Origin: Asterias rubens
Taxonomy: Eukaryota > Echinodermata > Asteroidea > Forcipulatida > Asteriidae
DNA length: 64,000 bases
Direction of reading: 5' to 3'
Assembly (NCBI RefSeq): GCF_902459465.1
Contig: NC_047063.1
Location: 2,170,001 to 2,234,000, forward strand
Every line of letters starts with the position of its first letter. Position 1 is the first letter of the stretch. Both the position numbers and the translations under genes were made by a program. The notes below the pieces were generated by a model. The model was not told where the DNA came from. It saw nothing but the letters and a program-made list of their open reading frames with translations, and did no database searches. This document shows, one piece after another, positions 46,365 through 58,978 of the stretch.

Positions 46365-49300
46365 TTAACGGTCATCATCGTCGGAACTACCCGCATCTAG
46401 CTCTACAGGGTTGTCCTCTGCTGGCACCTGAGGCTCTCGATCATCCCTGGAACGCCTTTTTCTTCCTCCTTGACGACCCGCATCTAGCTCTACAGGGTTG
46501 TCCTCTGCTGGCACCTGAGGCTCTAGATCATCCCTGGAACGCCTTTTTCTTCCTCCTTGACGATCCTTGGCCCCATCAAACCAGTTCACAAGGACTGACC
46601 GATACTCCCGGTCAGAAACATGTTCAAACTTCTTCCGGATAGCATCTGAAAGCAACAAATTGAAAAAAGAGTAATGTTTGCCAAGCATTTTAGTGACAGA
46701 AAAAATCTATATTAAGTCAACATGATCGTTCTTAACTTAAAATTTTTGTGCAAATTGTTTTTGCAAAAATGTGGTTTTCAAGTACCGCTTACTCTTTCTG
46801 TTTTATTTGATAAGGTTATGCGCGGTACCTTGTCTCTTCATATGCATTGTTAATACCACACCAGCTTTGCCCAGGCTGCACTGGACAACGTCATCAGGGC
46901 ATCATTACCACTGATGTCCATACGCGCAACCACAGACACAACAATCATGTTGTGTACGTGTGCGTTAGTCTTTTTTGGGAAGTGCTTGAGCGCATGTGTA
47001 CTGTACTGTTGTACTAGCCAATCATTGACCTACAAAGTGCCGGATCAATGCAGGTTTAAGAGCCATCTACACCTACGGCACTCTCGGAACCGGAGAATTT
47101 ATGACGACTTACATTGTATGCGAATGCCAACCTCTACTCTAAGTCGTCATTTTGCCGACTTACATGAATTGGATGGCCTATGCACATCTGGATCTGGATC
47201 AATACTGAAAACGATCTCCCATTATGTATTCACAAAGATTTCATTGCACTAATTCAAAGGCTCCTTTTACCCTTGTTTACTTTTACACTAGTGGTTGATT
47301 CCAGCAAATATATTGTTCACAAAAAGTCTGAGTGTTGTACATGTACATATATAAAGCAAGAATGGCGGGCCGCCGCAGTATGCATACATTGCATGCAAAA
47401 TGCTCGCATGTGTACAATGAATCAAGGGTGGTACTACGGGGATAGTTCAATAAGGGGACCCTCGATAAGGGGACCTGAATGCCATGCGCGCAGTCCTAGA
47501 CAGGGTACTGGTACATGTATTGCTCATCGTAGTGGAAGCCCCTTTTTGATTGCACACACGCATGGTCTATGTCCAGATCTGTATCGCAGGGCCGGAAGTT
47601 GATCACAATTAACATAAAATCACGTCATGACGCCATCAACATGTTATTTCAATTTTTGTCTATAACACTTCCTAAAATACCTGCATGTTGAAAGTTTAAG
47701 CCAAGTTCGGGCAAATACTTGCAAAGATATTGGGTCTTGACAATTGCATCTTTAAGATGATGTCACATGACCTGTGATGACGTCACGAAGACAAAAAGAT
47801 GTGACAGTAGACGTGGGATAGTAATCTAACTGTGTGCCAAGTATGAAGTTGATTGGCAGTGCCACATTGAGTATTGTTTCCAGACGCCTCAGCTGGCTGA
47901 ACATAGTATAGGTTATGGTGTTGCCCGACTAAATGAATGCACCAGACCGCACGCGTAGCTCAAGGAATCAACAAGGTGCATGTGTCATCTAAAAACATGA
48001 CAATTTGTCAAGCCTTTGGCTGTTCAAACAAACCTAGCTTACGGAAACGCTTTAGTGTTTTTACCAAATACTTGCCGAGGTTATACCCCAGGGCAACACT
48101 GTTGTTTAATGTTTCCTCCAACATCTTTCGGACACCCTCAGTTATACTCCGGCCGTTAAAGGCACCAAGATGCCATACCTGCAAAGAATGGATCAAAGAA
48201 TGACACAAATTGTGTTAAATTATCTCCCACTTCACGTGGCTCATATTTTTCACCATTATAACACAAACATGGGGAGTGGGGGTTGTCACTTATATTAATC
48301 ACTTGTATGAAGAGGAAGATCTATACCAAACATATTTATAACTGAGATTACAACAACATTACTAATGAAAGACGAAATTACATCTTGTTACTCTGTGGAT
48401 GTTTTTCCCGAACAGCCTTTATATATTCTTCCACTTCCTTTTTTTTTAATTCACCAATTTCTTCAGTGACATCACAAATGATGACATGAGTCCTTGCACG
48501 CTGATTCTTTTGAACTTAAACTATTTTGTGGTTTAACTGCCATTCCAAAATGGTGGCTTGTCATTTCCAAACCAGAAGCCCATTTCACAAGAGCGCTAAA
48601 AACACAGGTCCTGTGTGATGTAATCACATCGATGTCACAAACGCAGAGATATGATGCCGTGCGAAAGTGCAACCCTGTCAAGAAATTGCACGGGTCACAT
48701 GCATCGGATGGAGACCCCCTCCAAAATTTTGCATCAAAATCCATGGGATAATCACCAGGATTGAACGTAGGAATGCACGACATACGTTTAATTGCAACGG
48801 TACCATGCATTGGTGTTCATCACGGCCGCGACGGCCGTGTGCAAAATGCAAAATGACGGTTCACGAAAACAAGCCATCAAATTTTCCCACATGCATTGTC
48901 GATGCCCTAAGAACAAACCAATCTCTTTTATAAAAAAAAACTAAAAGTAAAAAAAATCCAACTTAGAGATTGAGACTTTCTCCGGACTAAAAATCATCAA
49001 GTCGCCGCGACTGATTTGTCAGATCATCCATTGATACTATAGAGGGTAGTGTACCCCCTTTTCGAAGTTTTACATCATTTCTCTGATATGTTCTTTGAAA
49101 AAAAAAATATTCTGACAATGAAGGACTTAGATTTAAACAAGGACATGGTTTGGACTTCACAAAGAGTATTTATTTTTATTCTGAAATGTGGAAATGCTGG
49201 TAAATTGGTTTTTTTTAACAGTGGTACACCTCTAGACCATAATGGTGTGATGCACTTCTACACACACGTGCTAGGATATGTTGGGCGGGACGGGTTGGTC

Positions 49301-52300
49301 AAAGAATGTCCACGAAATTTTGGATAGCAAATAATTCTCTGTTTTAGAGAATAAATTGGGATATATTTTTTAGGCAAAAACGTATGCGAATTTTGGCTGT
49401 GTATTCTTCAAATGTCGCTGCATATATTCCAAAAATTACAGTACAAAAGCAAACGCGTAAAAATTCTACCACGGGAAAAGCGCTGGTTCCCTACACTTCC
49501 ACCGTTTACAGAATGTCGCAGTACCAGCAATTCAAATATGACCTTTCAACTCCCATTCAAAAGTAGGAAAATAAGGGATGTTCGCGACCACGCGGCGTTG
49601 TACCATTCTAAATCGTGCGATTTGATCGCAGACATCGTGTCCAGCGTCAGACATCGGGCGCCGATCATGGCAGACGCGTGTTTCCAGCGCTCATGCGAAA
49701 TGGGCTAAATGTTCCATGATACTTTTGCCTCATCAAAAACTCAAGGTGTAATAGTGATAAGCACTGTGTGAATCCTGTCAAAGGCCTTCATAATATAACT
49801 TGATGTCAGTAATACACTTAAATACTCACCACTCTGCTTTGGAAAGCTGCATCTTGCAGCTTTCTCTCTACATCATTGACTTCCTCCTGAGTCTTCAGGG
49901 GGAACGTATCCCCCATACTCAAACTGTCTGATGAGGAAGGTCCACCTTGCCTGTCGGCATCACTCAGCTTTTCCACTTTGCGCCGAATGGCCCTCTGTTC
50001 AGCTTTTATCTCCTCAAGGGTCTTGAAGATGCGGTCTGAAATAATCAAATAAACAATCTTGAAGTAAACACCAGTACCATGAAGGAATCATGCATTAACA
50101 TGCTTCAAGTGGATATCTTGTACAGTCTAGAACTCAAATGGTACTGTTCACAAAAAAAAACCTCCTATAGAAAGTTCCCTAAATAACAAGTCAATATCTA
50201 CAATGTTTTCTGATTAAAGGGTTTTAAATTTGCTAGGCCTGATGTTTTGAAATTTTAACCCCAACATTTTGATTTCAACTTGAATGGCCATTTGACGCTA
50301 TCGGACAACTTACAAGCTTTTGTCGAGTCATTGCACCCAAAGAAAAATCGTCAACAAAAAGTTGTTTTGAAACAAACTGCCAAAACAAATTATTGTCAGT
50401 ATCAGAACAAAAGTCACACGACCATATCCTTATGTTTCATAATGATTGAAAGTACATGTACAAGGATTGTTCAAAGGAGACGCTGATAATCTCTCAAAAT
50501 TGTTCACTTGTAAAAATATATTTAGTTTTTTTTACTCTGGGGCCAAAAAGTGAGCCAAAGAGATTTAAAAAGTGAACATGAATTTAGATTACTTTTTTAA
50601 AGGAGCACCTGAGGGTACACCAAGCACTGAATTTTCAAACACTGTCTTTCAACTAAAACAGGGTGAATCAGAAAGAATTGTGTTCACCGAAAATTATTTC
50701 TTTTACACTTTTATCCTCAACTTGTTTGATAAGGTATATTTTGTGTTAAAACAGCTTTAATATACTTTTTTAATACTACAAATTAACCAAACCAATCTTT
50801 AATCATCTTTAATTAAATAAAAGTGAAATTTTCATTCCTTTCCAAGAGCCAACACTAAATTGAATGGGAATGGGAACAGGTACATTGATAAGTATGGTTA
50901 TTTGAGTCCACAACATGATCTTGTGGAAAGGAATGAAAATGTAACGATTTATTTGAATGAGGATAATTCTCAGGATTGGTTTGGTCGATTTTTGTAATTT
51001 AAAAAAGTATATTGAAGCTATTTTATTATAGATTATACCTTATCAAACCAATGTCTACAAATTGAGGATAAAACTGTCAAAAAAAAATATTTTCGGTAAA
51101 CACAGTTCTTTTAGATACACACTGTATTTCAACCCAGTCAGATGATATGACTGTATGCTTCTATGATTTGAACATCACACACTTGGAGTAAAACAACCTA
51201 ACACCTTTGCATTGTGATTGAAACACTACCCTATTTGCTTTACAATGTTTTTTATTTCTCATTACAATTCGTGAAATATCAAACTATAACAAAAACTTAC
51301 GCAAAATAGTCTCAATTGTTGAGGTACGGACCATGTCCTGTCCTTTAGGTGAGCTCCCCGAGGTGCTAGCTCTTGGAGTTGACACTGGAACAAATATCAG
51401 ATAGCAAATTTCAGTGCAATATTGAGAAACTTCTGTTTCAATTAAATTTCCCAAAAATTTCTCATTGTCATGATTGTGAAGCACGATTTGAGATTCACGC
51501 AAGACTAATGAGAAGGAGAGGTGAGCCATCATGTCGACACACACTCCTAGATATCTCCTAAAAGGTGCAAGCTTTCTTAGTCTTATTGCATAAAATCAAA
51601 ACTATACCAGTCTTGGATTACAAACAAAAATAGTACAGCTGACCCACTGATTGGAAAGCATAATTTTGTTTTTACCACATTGGCTGTATACCAATTCAAA
51701 CGTGAACTTTCAGTTTCGCCCATTAAGCAAGGTAAACATGGGGTCTTATTGTGGCCGAAATGTCAAGTGGTTTACGACCTACATGTACAATTTGAGGTTA
51801 GAGTTATTAATTTTTGAAAGCTTTTCCTGACTGCAGTCATGCTTCTCAGATTCAAGTTTTTGGGAATGAAAATCATCTCTTTCCCTACAACCACATAAAT
51901 TTGAAGGGATTTTCTTTCTCAAAAATGTATTATTACTATCAACAGTTGCAGCGCACCTTGCCAAGTAAGTTTTCATGTCAATATTTGTTTTGAGTAATTA
52001 CTAAATGTGTGGCTTTACAACTGACCACGTCATTGTCAAGTCACTGCAATGAACACACTATTGTACTGATATTGCTTGTATATAGTCACTCCAAGTTTAA
52101 TTTCAAACTCATGTACGGAAGATTGGAAATAAATTGTGAAAACAAAACAATTCTAGCAGCTATAATTACTAGCAAATTGAGTTTTAAAAATTGCTATTCT
52201 CTCAAGAGTTTACTTACACGCTCGTTTTGGTGTCACTACTGATGGGGTATGTCGGTCAAGAACTGCAGGTGGTGTAGGAAGTACCGGTAGGCCTACAGGT

Positions 52301-55300
52301 GGCGTAGGTACAGCTGATACCGGTGTTACAGATGTGGTTGGATTATCATCCGAATCAGTATCTGAATACTGTCTTGCAGCCCTAAGAGATTTAAAATGAT
52401 AATGATTGGCAAAGGTTAGAACAGGAAAATAAAATTGACAGATAGAACTACATGTATTTTGATCTACACAAAGTCAAAATTTAGACAAAACATATTCATA
52501 ACTGTTAGAAATGTTACAAATATGGTGATCCTCAGTGCAAAAATCAAAATGACAAAGTGTGATATGGGTAATGTCATTACTATGATTTCCAGAAATGTTG
52601 ATTTGACGAAATTGAAACATGTAAGAAAATGTGGCAAGCTTGGTAACCTTGTAAGTTTATGGAGGGGGTACAATATACCGGTACCTTGTTGAACTTGTCA
52701 ATTGTTAGCGTGGCCCCCAAAGATCCAGGGATAACAGAGACTGGGGTAGGGTGTAGTTTTGTGAAGTGTTACTAACACACAGTACTGGCTAAGTCTCTGC
52801 AGGAGTGCAGGACCCAGCACTCTTTTTCATTGGTACCAGTACCCCACCCAGTACAGATTGTATTCTACTAAAGCTTGCTTTGTTATTTGTACAACCATGG
52901 CAGTATATGCCATGCAAACCAGTTGGTACAATCAATCATCAAAACTGGCAATGGAACACTTGCAAAATGATTTTGACCGTTCCATGACATCTGGATTTTT
53001 CACAGTGAATAATTTAATAGATGAGAAAATTTGTATCGAACATTTTTTTCCATGAAAAACGATCGAGAATCCATGAAAGTGCAAATTAATTATTCTTGTT
53101 TTTACATTCTGGCACCAAACACAGCTTTTCAAGGTATTTTTATCATGTTTTCTTGAGTTGTAGTGAAACACATTTGACCATGGTTCAACTCACTTCATCA
53201 GTCCATTGACCCGCCATGTCTTTGCTCTAATATAGACTTGCAAAGCTACATGTGCCTACAGTCTTCAATTTGCCCGAGTTTGTTGTTGACAAACTATGTT
53301 TTGACTCTTGCCCATGTTCTAGGAGACTACTTGACAAGTGTGATTTATTACCTTTTACGTCTTTTTGTTCGCCCCAAGTTCTCAATATCTGTAGAGTCTG
53401 CATTAGAGCTGTCCTCAAGTCGCAGCAACTTGCGATTTAATTGCTTCATCCCAGTCATCTGAATATTACAGGATATGGTATACTAAACAAACTCAAACGT
53501 ATTGTGCACATATTGCCATTAGCAATGTTCTCACTGTGTGAGATTCAACACATAAATGTAAGTGAAAAAAACCTGTAAAAATAAACAGAAGGATGGGCCA
53601 TTTGGGAGACCATACACATAAAGGAAAACAAAAAAACAAAAAACAAAAAAAAACAATTTCAAAATGTTTCCGGTCCTTTTTCCACAAGTTTTGTATTATT
53701 ACTAATTAGACCATGAGCAAATGACTGTAATCCGGTTACGACAACAATATTTTGTCTCTAAAGGTTGGCTGTTACATTAGGGCGACCTCCAAGAAACTAA
53801 GTGCACCCATTAGTACACATGCAGCAACTAAGGGGATTATAAGGAACTAAACCTGTGTCTAGTATAGATGCTCCACTGCACTATGGACATTTACATAGGA
53901 CAAAGGAACTATGAATTTACCCACTAAATGTGAATCTAATTACAGGTGTATATGTACAGAGAAAATTGGAAAATTAAAGTGAATGCATGGTAAAAAAAGA
54001 AGAAAAAAGGTATCCTTGGACTTCTTGAGGTCAAGAAGTCAATTAACTCCAGTTAAAACTCTTTTATAAAATAATTTGGAGAGAAAACAACCCAGGGCCA
54101 AGAAAGTGTACAAGAAATAATTTAAACCAAATTAAGTAACCAAAATCAGAGTCCTTCAACAACATGGAAACATAATAAAATCTCTGAACATCACCAGTAA
54201 CTACATGTACAGTGTGAAAACTAAACAAAAAGGACTACTGTGCCAGTCCAGTGCCACTTCTAGTACCATCTTGGTTCACACGCCCCAATAAACATTGAAT
54301 AAACAAATGTGGTCAGAGAAGTCTTTGCTGGGTGATAAAACATGTGGCAAACCAATTACTGCATCCTGTTCTAATTTCGAAACTATGTGCACCTCATTAC
54401 ATATGCAGCAACTTAGGGGATTAAGGAACAAAACTGTGGGTATACTACACTGCACTATGGACATTAACACAGGACAAAGGAATTTACCCACTAAATGTGA
54501 ATCTATGTAGTTTATATGTAGTTTGTACAGAGAAAAGTGGAATATTAAAGCTTTGGCAATCAGCGGCAATGCATGGTTGAAAATAAGTAAAACTAGTGAA
54601 AATAAGTCAAATTAGAGTTATGTTAGTTCAAACACAGAAATAAGCTGTTGCTATATAATATGCCTACAGGGTACGTGAGTCTGAAAAAAGCTTAACCAAA
54701 TGAACACATTTTTTATGAAAAAGCCGTTTAGGTTTTGAACAAATAATCAATTTTATTTGATGCGATGTGCATTCAAGTTACAGTCGTTTTTTGTATCCAT
54801 TTTTAATGCTTGTTGAGATCCCTATCTGAAAATAAGGTATGTACAGTACATGTACATGTACGTGCTGTACACTAATAATACTGTGGTCAAGCATTCTTTC
54901 CTCCACGAGTCAAGTAATATTTGAAAACCGCCTGTATGCTTAGTAGGTATTGCATACAAAATAGTGCTTATTCTAAACATACTGTGAAAGATTAGCATTC
55001 TCGCAGCGTTTGTGAAATTTATGCATCCCACAAATTTATGTTCTCATTAAATTCTGTTAGCCGACAAAAAAACTACTAAAAGCAAATTTTGGGTAATCGA
55101 AACAAAAAGACCTACTTCACACATACCCCCCCCCCCCCATTGCTGGAACAGAAACAGAGATGATTTACAGGGTACCCGTGTCATTAGTGTTCCAAGCCAA
55201 GACCTAGTCAGACGTACCACTCTTGAAACTGAGACATGTCTTGAGCCCAGCACTGACATGGATTCTTTAAAGTTGCAGTGTTAAAATCAGTTGTTAGGGG

Positions 55301-56131
55301 GAACTGGTCCTTCTTTCTTTGTAAGTGACTGTAGTTTGCCCAAACTCTGGTATCTGAAACTTTCGGAGTAAACTTGTAAGAATACTTGAATTCACGCAAC
55401 AGACATTTTTCGTTAATCAATTTGGAGGTATGAAAAATATGTGTATTTTGCAAGATTTTCTTAAACATTATTCTCTAAATATTTTTCCAAAGGCCTTTAT
55501 TTTTTAATTGTTAAAACTTATTTTAGTGAATGCTTTATTTGTTCATACTCCTGCACATGAACTTATACAAAGTTTCATTTTCGCTTTTTTCCTAATTTTA
55601 AATTCTTTGAAAATTAAACTTTCAAATGAGGATATTCTAGTGCAAGAGGATTCACTTTATTATATAGTTCAGTCCAATTTCCACTTGCTTTTCGGGCAGG
55701 AAAAAGTTTCATAAAGAAGCACTTCCATAGAGCATTATTAGACAGGGAAAAATCCACATGGCATATTCCTTATCAGGAAAACACCAAACTGCTTGTTTCC
55801 TAAATCCTTATTTAGAAACACAGTACACAGTTTGACTGATTAGGCATTATACCAAACTGGCCAGAGGAATGGAAATTAGTGCATGTACACAGTTAGTTTG
55901 TACTATGAAACAAACATTGTTTAACTTACTTGAAGTAAACCACTCCTTGATGGGAAATGACTCCCAGTCATCTCCTGGAATCTCCCTTCGTCTGCAAGCA
56001 TTACGACATCGTGTTGTGTCATCATAGGGAGGCCAAAGGGCACAGCTAATCCCATCAAGCCATGTAGATGGGATGACTGCCAGGGTCTTCTCATCAGTGA
56101 ACTCTACTACTCTGTAAATATGGTCTGGCAT
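46365..56131 (-). CDS. Seven-exon DUF4806-domain protein
   Basis: Exons by splice motif and phase: 56131-55930, 53458-53352, 52381-52218, 51384-51301, 50035-49830, 48178-48043 and 46645-46365 (stop); about 390 residues. Exon 1 encodes a YRVVEFTDEKTLAVIPSTWL ... LWPPYDD segment; exon 2 an acidic/basic LGRTKRRK stretch; exons 3-4 a Pro/Ser/Thr linker. Exon 5 holds a coiled coil (FKTLEEIKAEQRAIRRKVEK) and FPLKTQEEVNDVERKLQD. Exon 6 is the HLGAFNGRSITEGVRKMLEE core, and exon 7 AIRKKFEHVSDREYRSVLVNWF, then a basic GRKRRSR tail duplicated in tandem. Exons 5-7 follow the DUF4806 pattern as I remember it. Function is unknown; basic tracts suggest a nuclear protein. Exon 2 is one base too long to keep phase between exons 1 and 3, so this copy may be disabled. 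A transposase lies 0.5 kb upstream on the same strand. Confidence 0.7.
47000..49829. other. Introns of the DUF4806 gene
   Basis: Apart from the exon at 48178-48043 nothing coding is supported. Open frames of 85-140 codons on both strands around 47180-47600 and 48472-48933 lack domains. A pair of AAGGGGACC repeats lies near 47453 and 47466. Confidence 0.35.
51790..52012. mobile_element. Diverged MITE family 2 remnant
   Basis: The right half resembles family 2: TATCAACAGTTGCAGC, CCAAGTAAGTTTTCATG and TTTTGAGTAATTACTAA. It lies in an intron of the DUF4806 gene. Confidence 0.45.
53465..55846. other. First intron of the DUF4806 gene
   Basis: No coding exon is identified. It contains two related segments sharing ACTATGGACATT..CACAGGACAAAGGAA-type blocks (near 53880-53945 and 54450-54515), which look like an old duplication. 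A poly-C tract of about 13 lies at 55126-55138. Confidence 0.4.
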
Positions 56132-56662
56132 GTTTTCTGATCTATTTGGTAAAAATTAATTATCGTTAATGATTAATTTGAAATTGGATTCCAGGACCTG
56201 CAAAAAATGCAGTGTTTTATGTCAGCACTAATCTACAGCAATATCCTGCAGTAATGAACTATAGGTTGTAGTTTTAGTTAGAAAATTTGCCAGCAATAAT
56301 TATGTACACGAACAAAAAATTTTAAAAATGAAGTTACGGCAAAGGTGACATAGCAAATGAACTGTTCCAGGTATGTTATATTTAATTTTTAAAATGACAC
56401 TTGACAAGGCATGGTTGAGAGCCCTACAAACTAATCCTACCTAAGTGTAAAAACCTGATCTTACTGCACTGTTCTCCCGCAGTTTAAGGAACAAGTCCAG
56501 CCGGAACATTATTCACAAGTGCGCTAGCAAAACAGGGAACTAACTTTCATGTACATAACCAACCATGCCTGTGTACTGTCTGCATTAATCATTCAAAGCC
56601 ACGAACATAATTTCAGTCAATTCACTTTGATCCATTCCCCCAATCAGATTGCTTATTGAGCT

Positions 56663-58978
56663 CTACACAAACTGATGCAAAAGAGGAATAAGAATGTAAG
56701 AGTTCTTGTAGGGAAGCCTGATGTATTTACAGCTAACTTCTGATAATGCAGCGCACCTAAGGGAACTTGAAAGTTCAGATACTTGAAATATTCCTAAATG
56801 AGATGAGGGAAGTGGATAATCAAAGAAGTCTGAGGCTCTTTTGAACGGTTCATATAGAATACAAACATCTGAATCATGTTTTTGAAGAATATTGCGAATC
56901 AGGCCTTTGTCATCACCTACACGGATACAGTTATCTGCCTTTTGCACAGAGAAAAACAAATTGCCACAGTGCACATTTGTAAACTGGGTATAACCTCTGT
57001 ATGTATAGGGAAGTGGTCCTGCCGTATGTTTCTTTCTAGGAATGTTATCCATTGTTTTTGAAGGTTTGCCAGCCTCTTCTTGTCTCTTTCTTTCTGAAAT
57101 TCGTCTTATAACTTGCGATAATGGATCATTGGGTTTTCTCAACATCCTTTTCAGTTTACCCAAGAAACTTTCAAAAGCAAAAGCTGAGAACTTGTCAAGG
57201 GGACCAAACTTTCTCACATCAGCAGTTATGTGTATCAAATTGTGTACATTATACACTAACATGTTTTTACCATAAAGATCACCAAACTGCTGTACAAATA
57301 GCAGTAGCAACTTCTCTGCATAATCACACATATATGTACTCAGACAATACACTGGATTACACAAACAAAATATTGCCACAAAAAACAATAAGAAATGCTT
57401 ATAGAATGTCTCAGGCAAATCTGTCTTCAGTGAAACAATGCCACTGTAAAGTATAAACTGACGGAATTCTGTTGCTTTCCACCTATCAAATTCACTAAGT
57501 GATCTGCATTTCCTTGGGAATTCACGTGGGATATAGGAGTGAAACGACAACAACAAATCAGAAATAGCTTGAACATTATTGCCACCTATCCGACATCTGG
57601 TCACCACTGGACCTCTTATCCAAAGCCCAATAAGCTTCTTCACTACACCAAGATATATAAGATGCATGGGATCAAGAACAAATTGAGACACCAAACCAAC
57701 AGATAATCTACATAAAGGAGTCTGAGTTGGTCCATGGTGATTGCGGTCTGACATTTCATTCACACTTTCATCAGTGCGTAACTGAGCATCAGTTTGTGGA
57801 AAGGTAACTTTGTCTTGCCAATCCCCGCGTTGAACACATCTTTCGCACCCATAATATGCATTGTGTGATTTAGTTCCCTTCACCATTGCCCGAGCAGGTG
57901 CATCACAGATGAAACAAGATATCTCAACCAAAATGGGATTCATTGATCTTTCCACTAATACACCATGTGATTCAATACTTTTCATCTCGTCAACAAAATC
58001 ATGAAGATATTCCTCCATACTTAAAGGCTTGTGCTCACCACAGAACAGACCTATAATAAATGGTGCAGAATCCTCAAGTTCAATAATCCTACCCAATATG
58101 GGCCAGAGTTGTGTTTTGGAACTCTTGAAGAGTGGAATCCCATCAATGTTGATTTGAATGTGAAGTAATTGCACATTCATTGAAATATTAACTATGCCAA
58201 GTTTCTCTGAAACACCTTTTGCAATTCCAAAGTGATAATACTTTCCCCCAGCAATTCCCTTCAATTCATAGGACCGCTTTGTTGAAAGGAGTGTCCGCGG
58301 ATCTTTTGGTAAACTTGGGAAGTGTGCATGCAATAACTTTAAAAGATCTCGCAAAGCAACATGAGCAACACAGTGTTTGGTAGCCCATGAAGCCAACTCA
58401 AATGCTACATCTTCTGTTTCATTTTTACATGAATTACTAATACTAGCCTCATCGCTGGACCCATCATCAGATGTGGGAAATGAGTACCAGCTCAAAACAG
58501 TTGATACATCACTGTCAATGTCATCACCTTCATCATGAAGTGGCTCTACGAAATGATCTTGATAATAAGTTTCAGACAGGTGGGGTTCAGGAGTATCAAG
58601 AGTAACGCTGAATTGTGAATCTCCTTCATGTTCAAACTCTGCCATGTTTGTCTTGTTTGTAATGTCAGATAATATACTATGAGCATCACCATGATCGCCA
58701 CTGTCGGTACTAGCACTAGCAGTAGTGCCATGGCCAGTAACCTCAATCATGTCAATGCTACCATCTTGATAGGCTCCAACCTGACCGGTATGATTGGGCT
58801 GCACTTCACACAAATTTACCCCAGGTTCTTCTGTTTGACAAGGGATTAGAGGTTCATCATTCGACTGACAAGGTGTCTCTATTGCATTCAACCAGTTGAC
58901 AACATTATGCATGTGAGCAGCTGTATTATCATTTACAGTTCTGCGCTTTGTCCAATAAGATCCCCCATTCCGTTTCAT
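56663..58978 (-). CDS. CMC/CACTA-type (Transposase_21-like) transposase
   Basis: An intronless 771-codon frame starting at ATG 58978. The N-terminal 190 residues are acidic and low in complexity. Then come a HVALRDLLKLLHAHFPSLPK segment (about 206), NIDGIPLFKSSKTQLWPILG near 277 (first catalytic Asp), CFICDAPARAMVKGTKSHNA near 355 with the YYGCERC zinc-type pair, VLDPMHLIYLGVVKK near 434, and NVHNLIHITADVRKFGPLDK with FESFLGKLKRM near 577-611. The order DG..WP / D.PA....C..C / DPMH / H.L.H...PL corresponds to plant Tnp2 (Transposase_21) plus DUF4218, the CMC superfamily; relatives are common in cnidarians, echinoderms and fish. The reading frame is intact. The DUF4806 gene lies 530 bp downstream on the same strand. 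Terminal repeats were not found. Confidence 0.85.
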   Translation of the reverse strand: MKRNGGSYWTKRRTVNDNTAAHMHNVVNWLNAIETPCQSNDEPLIPCQTEEPGVNLCEVQPNHTGQVGAYQDGSIDMIEVTGHGTTASASTDSGDHGDAHSILSDITNKTNMAEFEHEGDSQFSVTLDTPEPHLSETYYQDHFVEPLHDEGDDIDSDVSTVLSWYSFPTSDDGSSDEASISNSCKNETEDVAFELASWATKHCVAHVALRDLLKLLHAHFPSLPKDPRTLLSTKRSYELKGIAGGKYYHFGIAKGVSEKLGIVNISMNVQLLHIQINIDGIPLFKSSKTQLWPILGRIIELEDSAPFIIGLFCGEHKPLSMEEYLHDFVDEMKSIESHGVLVERSMNPILVEISCFICDAPARAMVKGTKSHNAYYGCERCVQRGDWQDKVTFPQTDAQLRTDESVNEMSDRNHHGPTQTPLCRLSVGLVSQFVLDPMHLIYLGVVKKLIGLWIRGPVVTRCRIGGNNVQAISDLLLSFHSYIPREFPRKCRSLSEFDRWKATEFRQFILYSGIVSLKTDLPETFYKHFLLFFVAIFCLCNPVYCLSTYMCDYAEKLLLLFVQQFGDLYGKNMLVYNVHNLIHITADVRKFGPLDKFSAFAFESFLGKLKRMLRKPNDPLSQVIRRISERKRQEEAGKPSKTMDNIPRKKHTAGPLPYTYRGYTQFTNVHCGNLFFSVQKADNCIRVGDDKGLIRNILQKHDSDVCILYEPFKRASDFFDYPLPSSHLGIFQVSELSSSLRCAALSEVSCKYIRLPYKNSYILIPLLHQFV

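Noticed and set aside
46914..47602. Plus-strand frames of 112 and 140 codons
   Set aside because: They lie in an intron of the DUF4806 gene on the other strand, with no recognisable domain.
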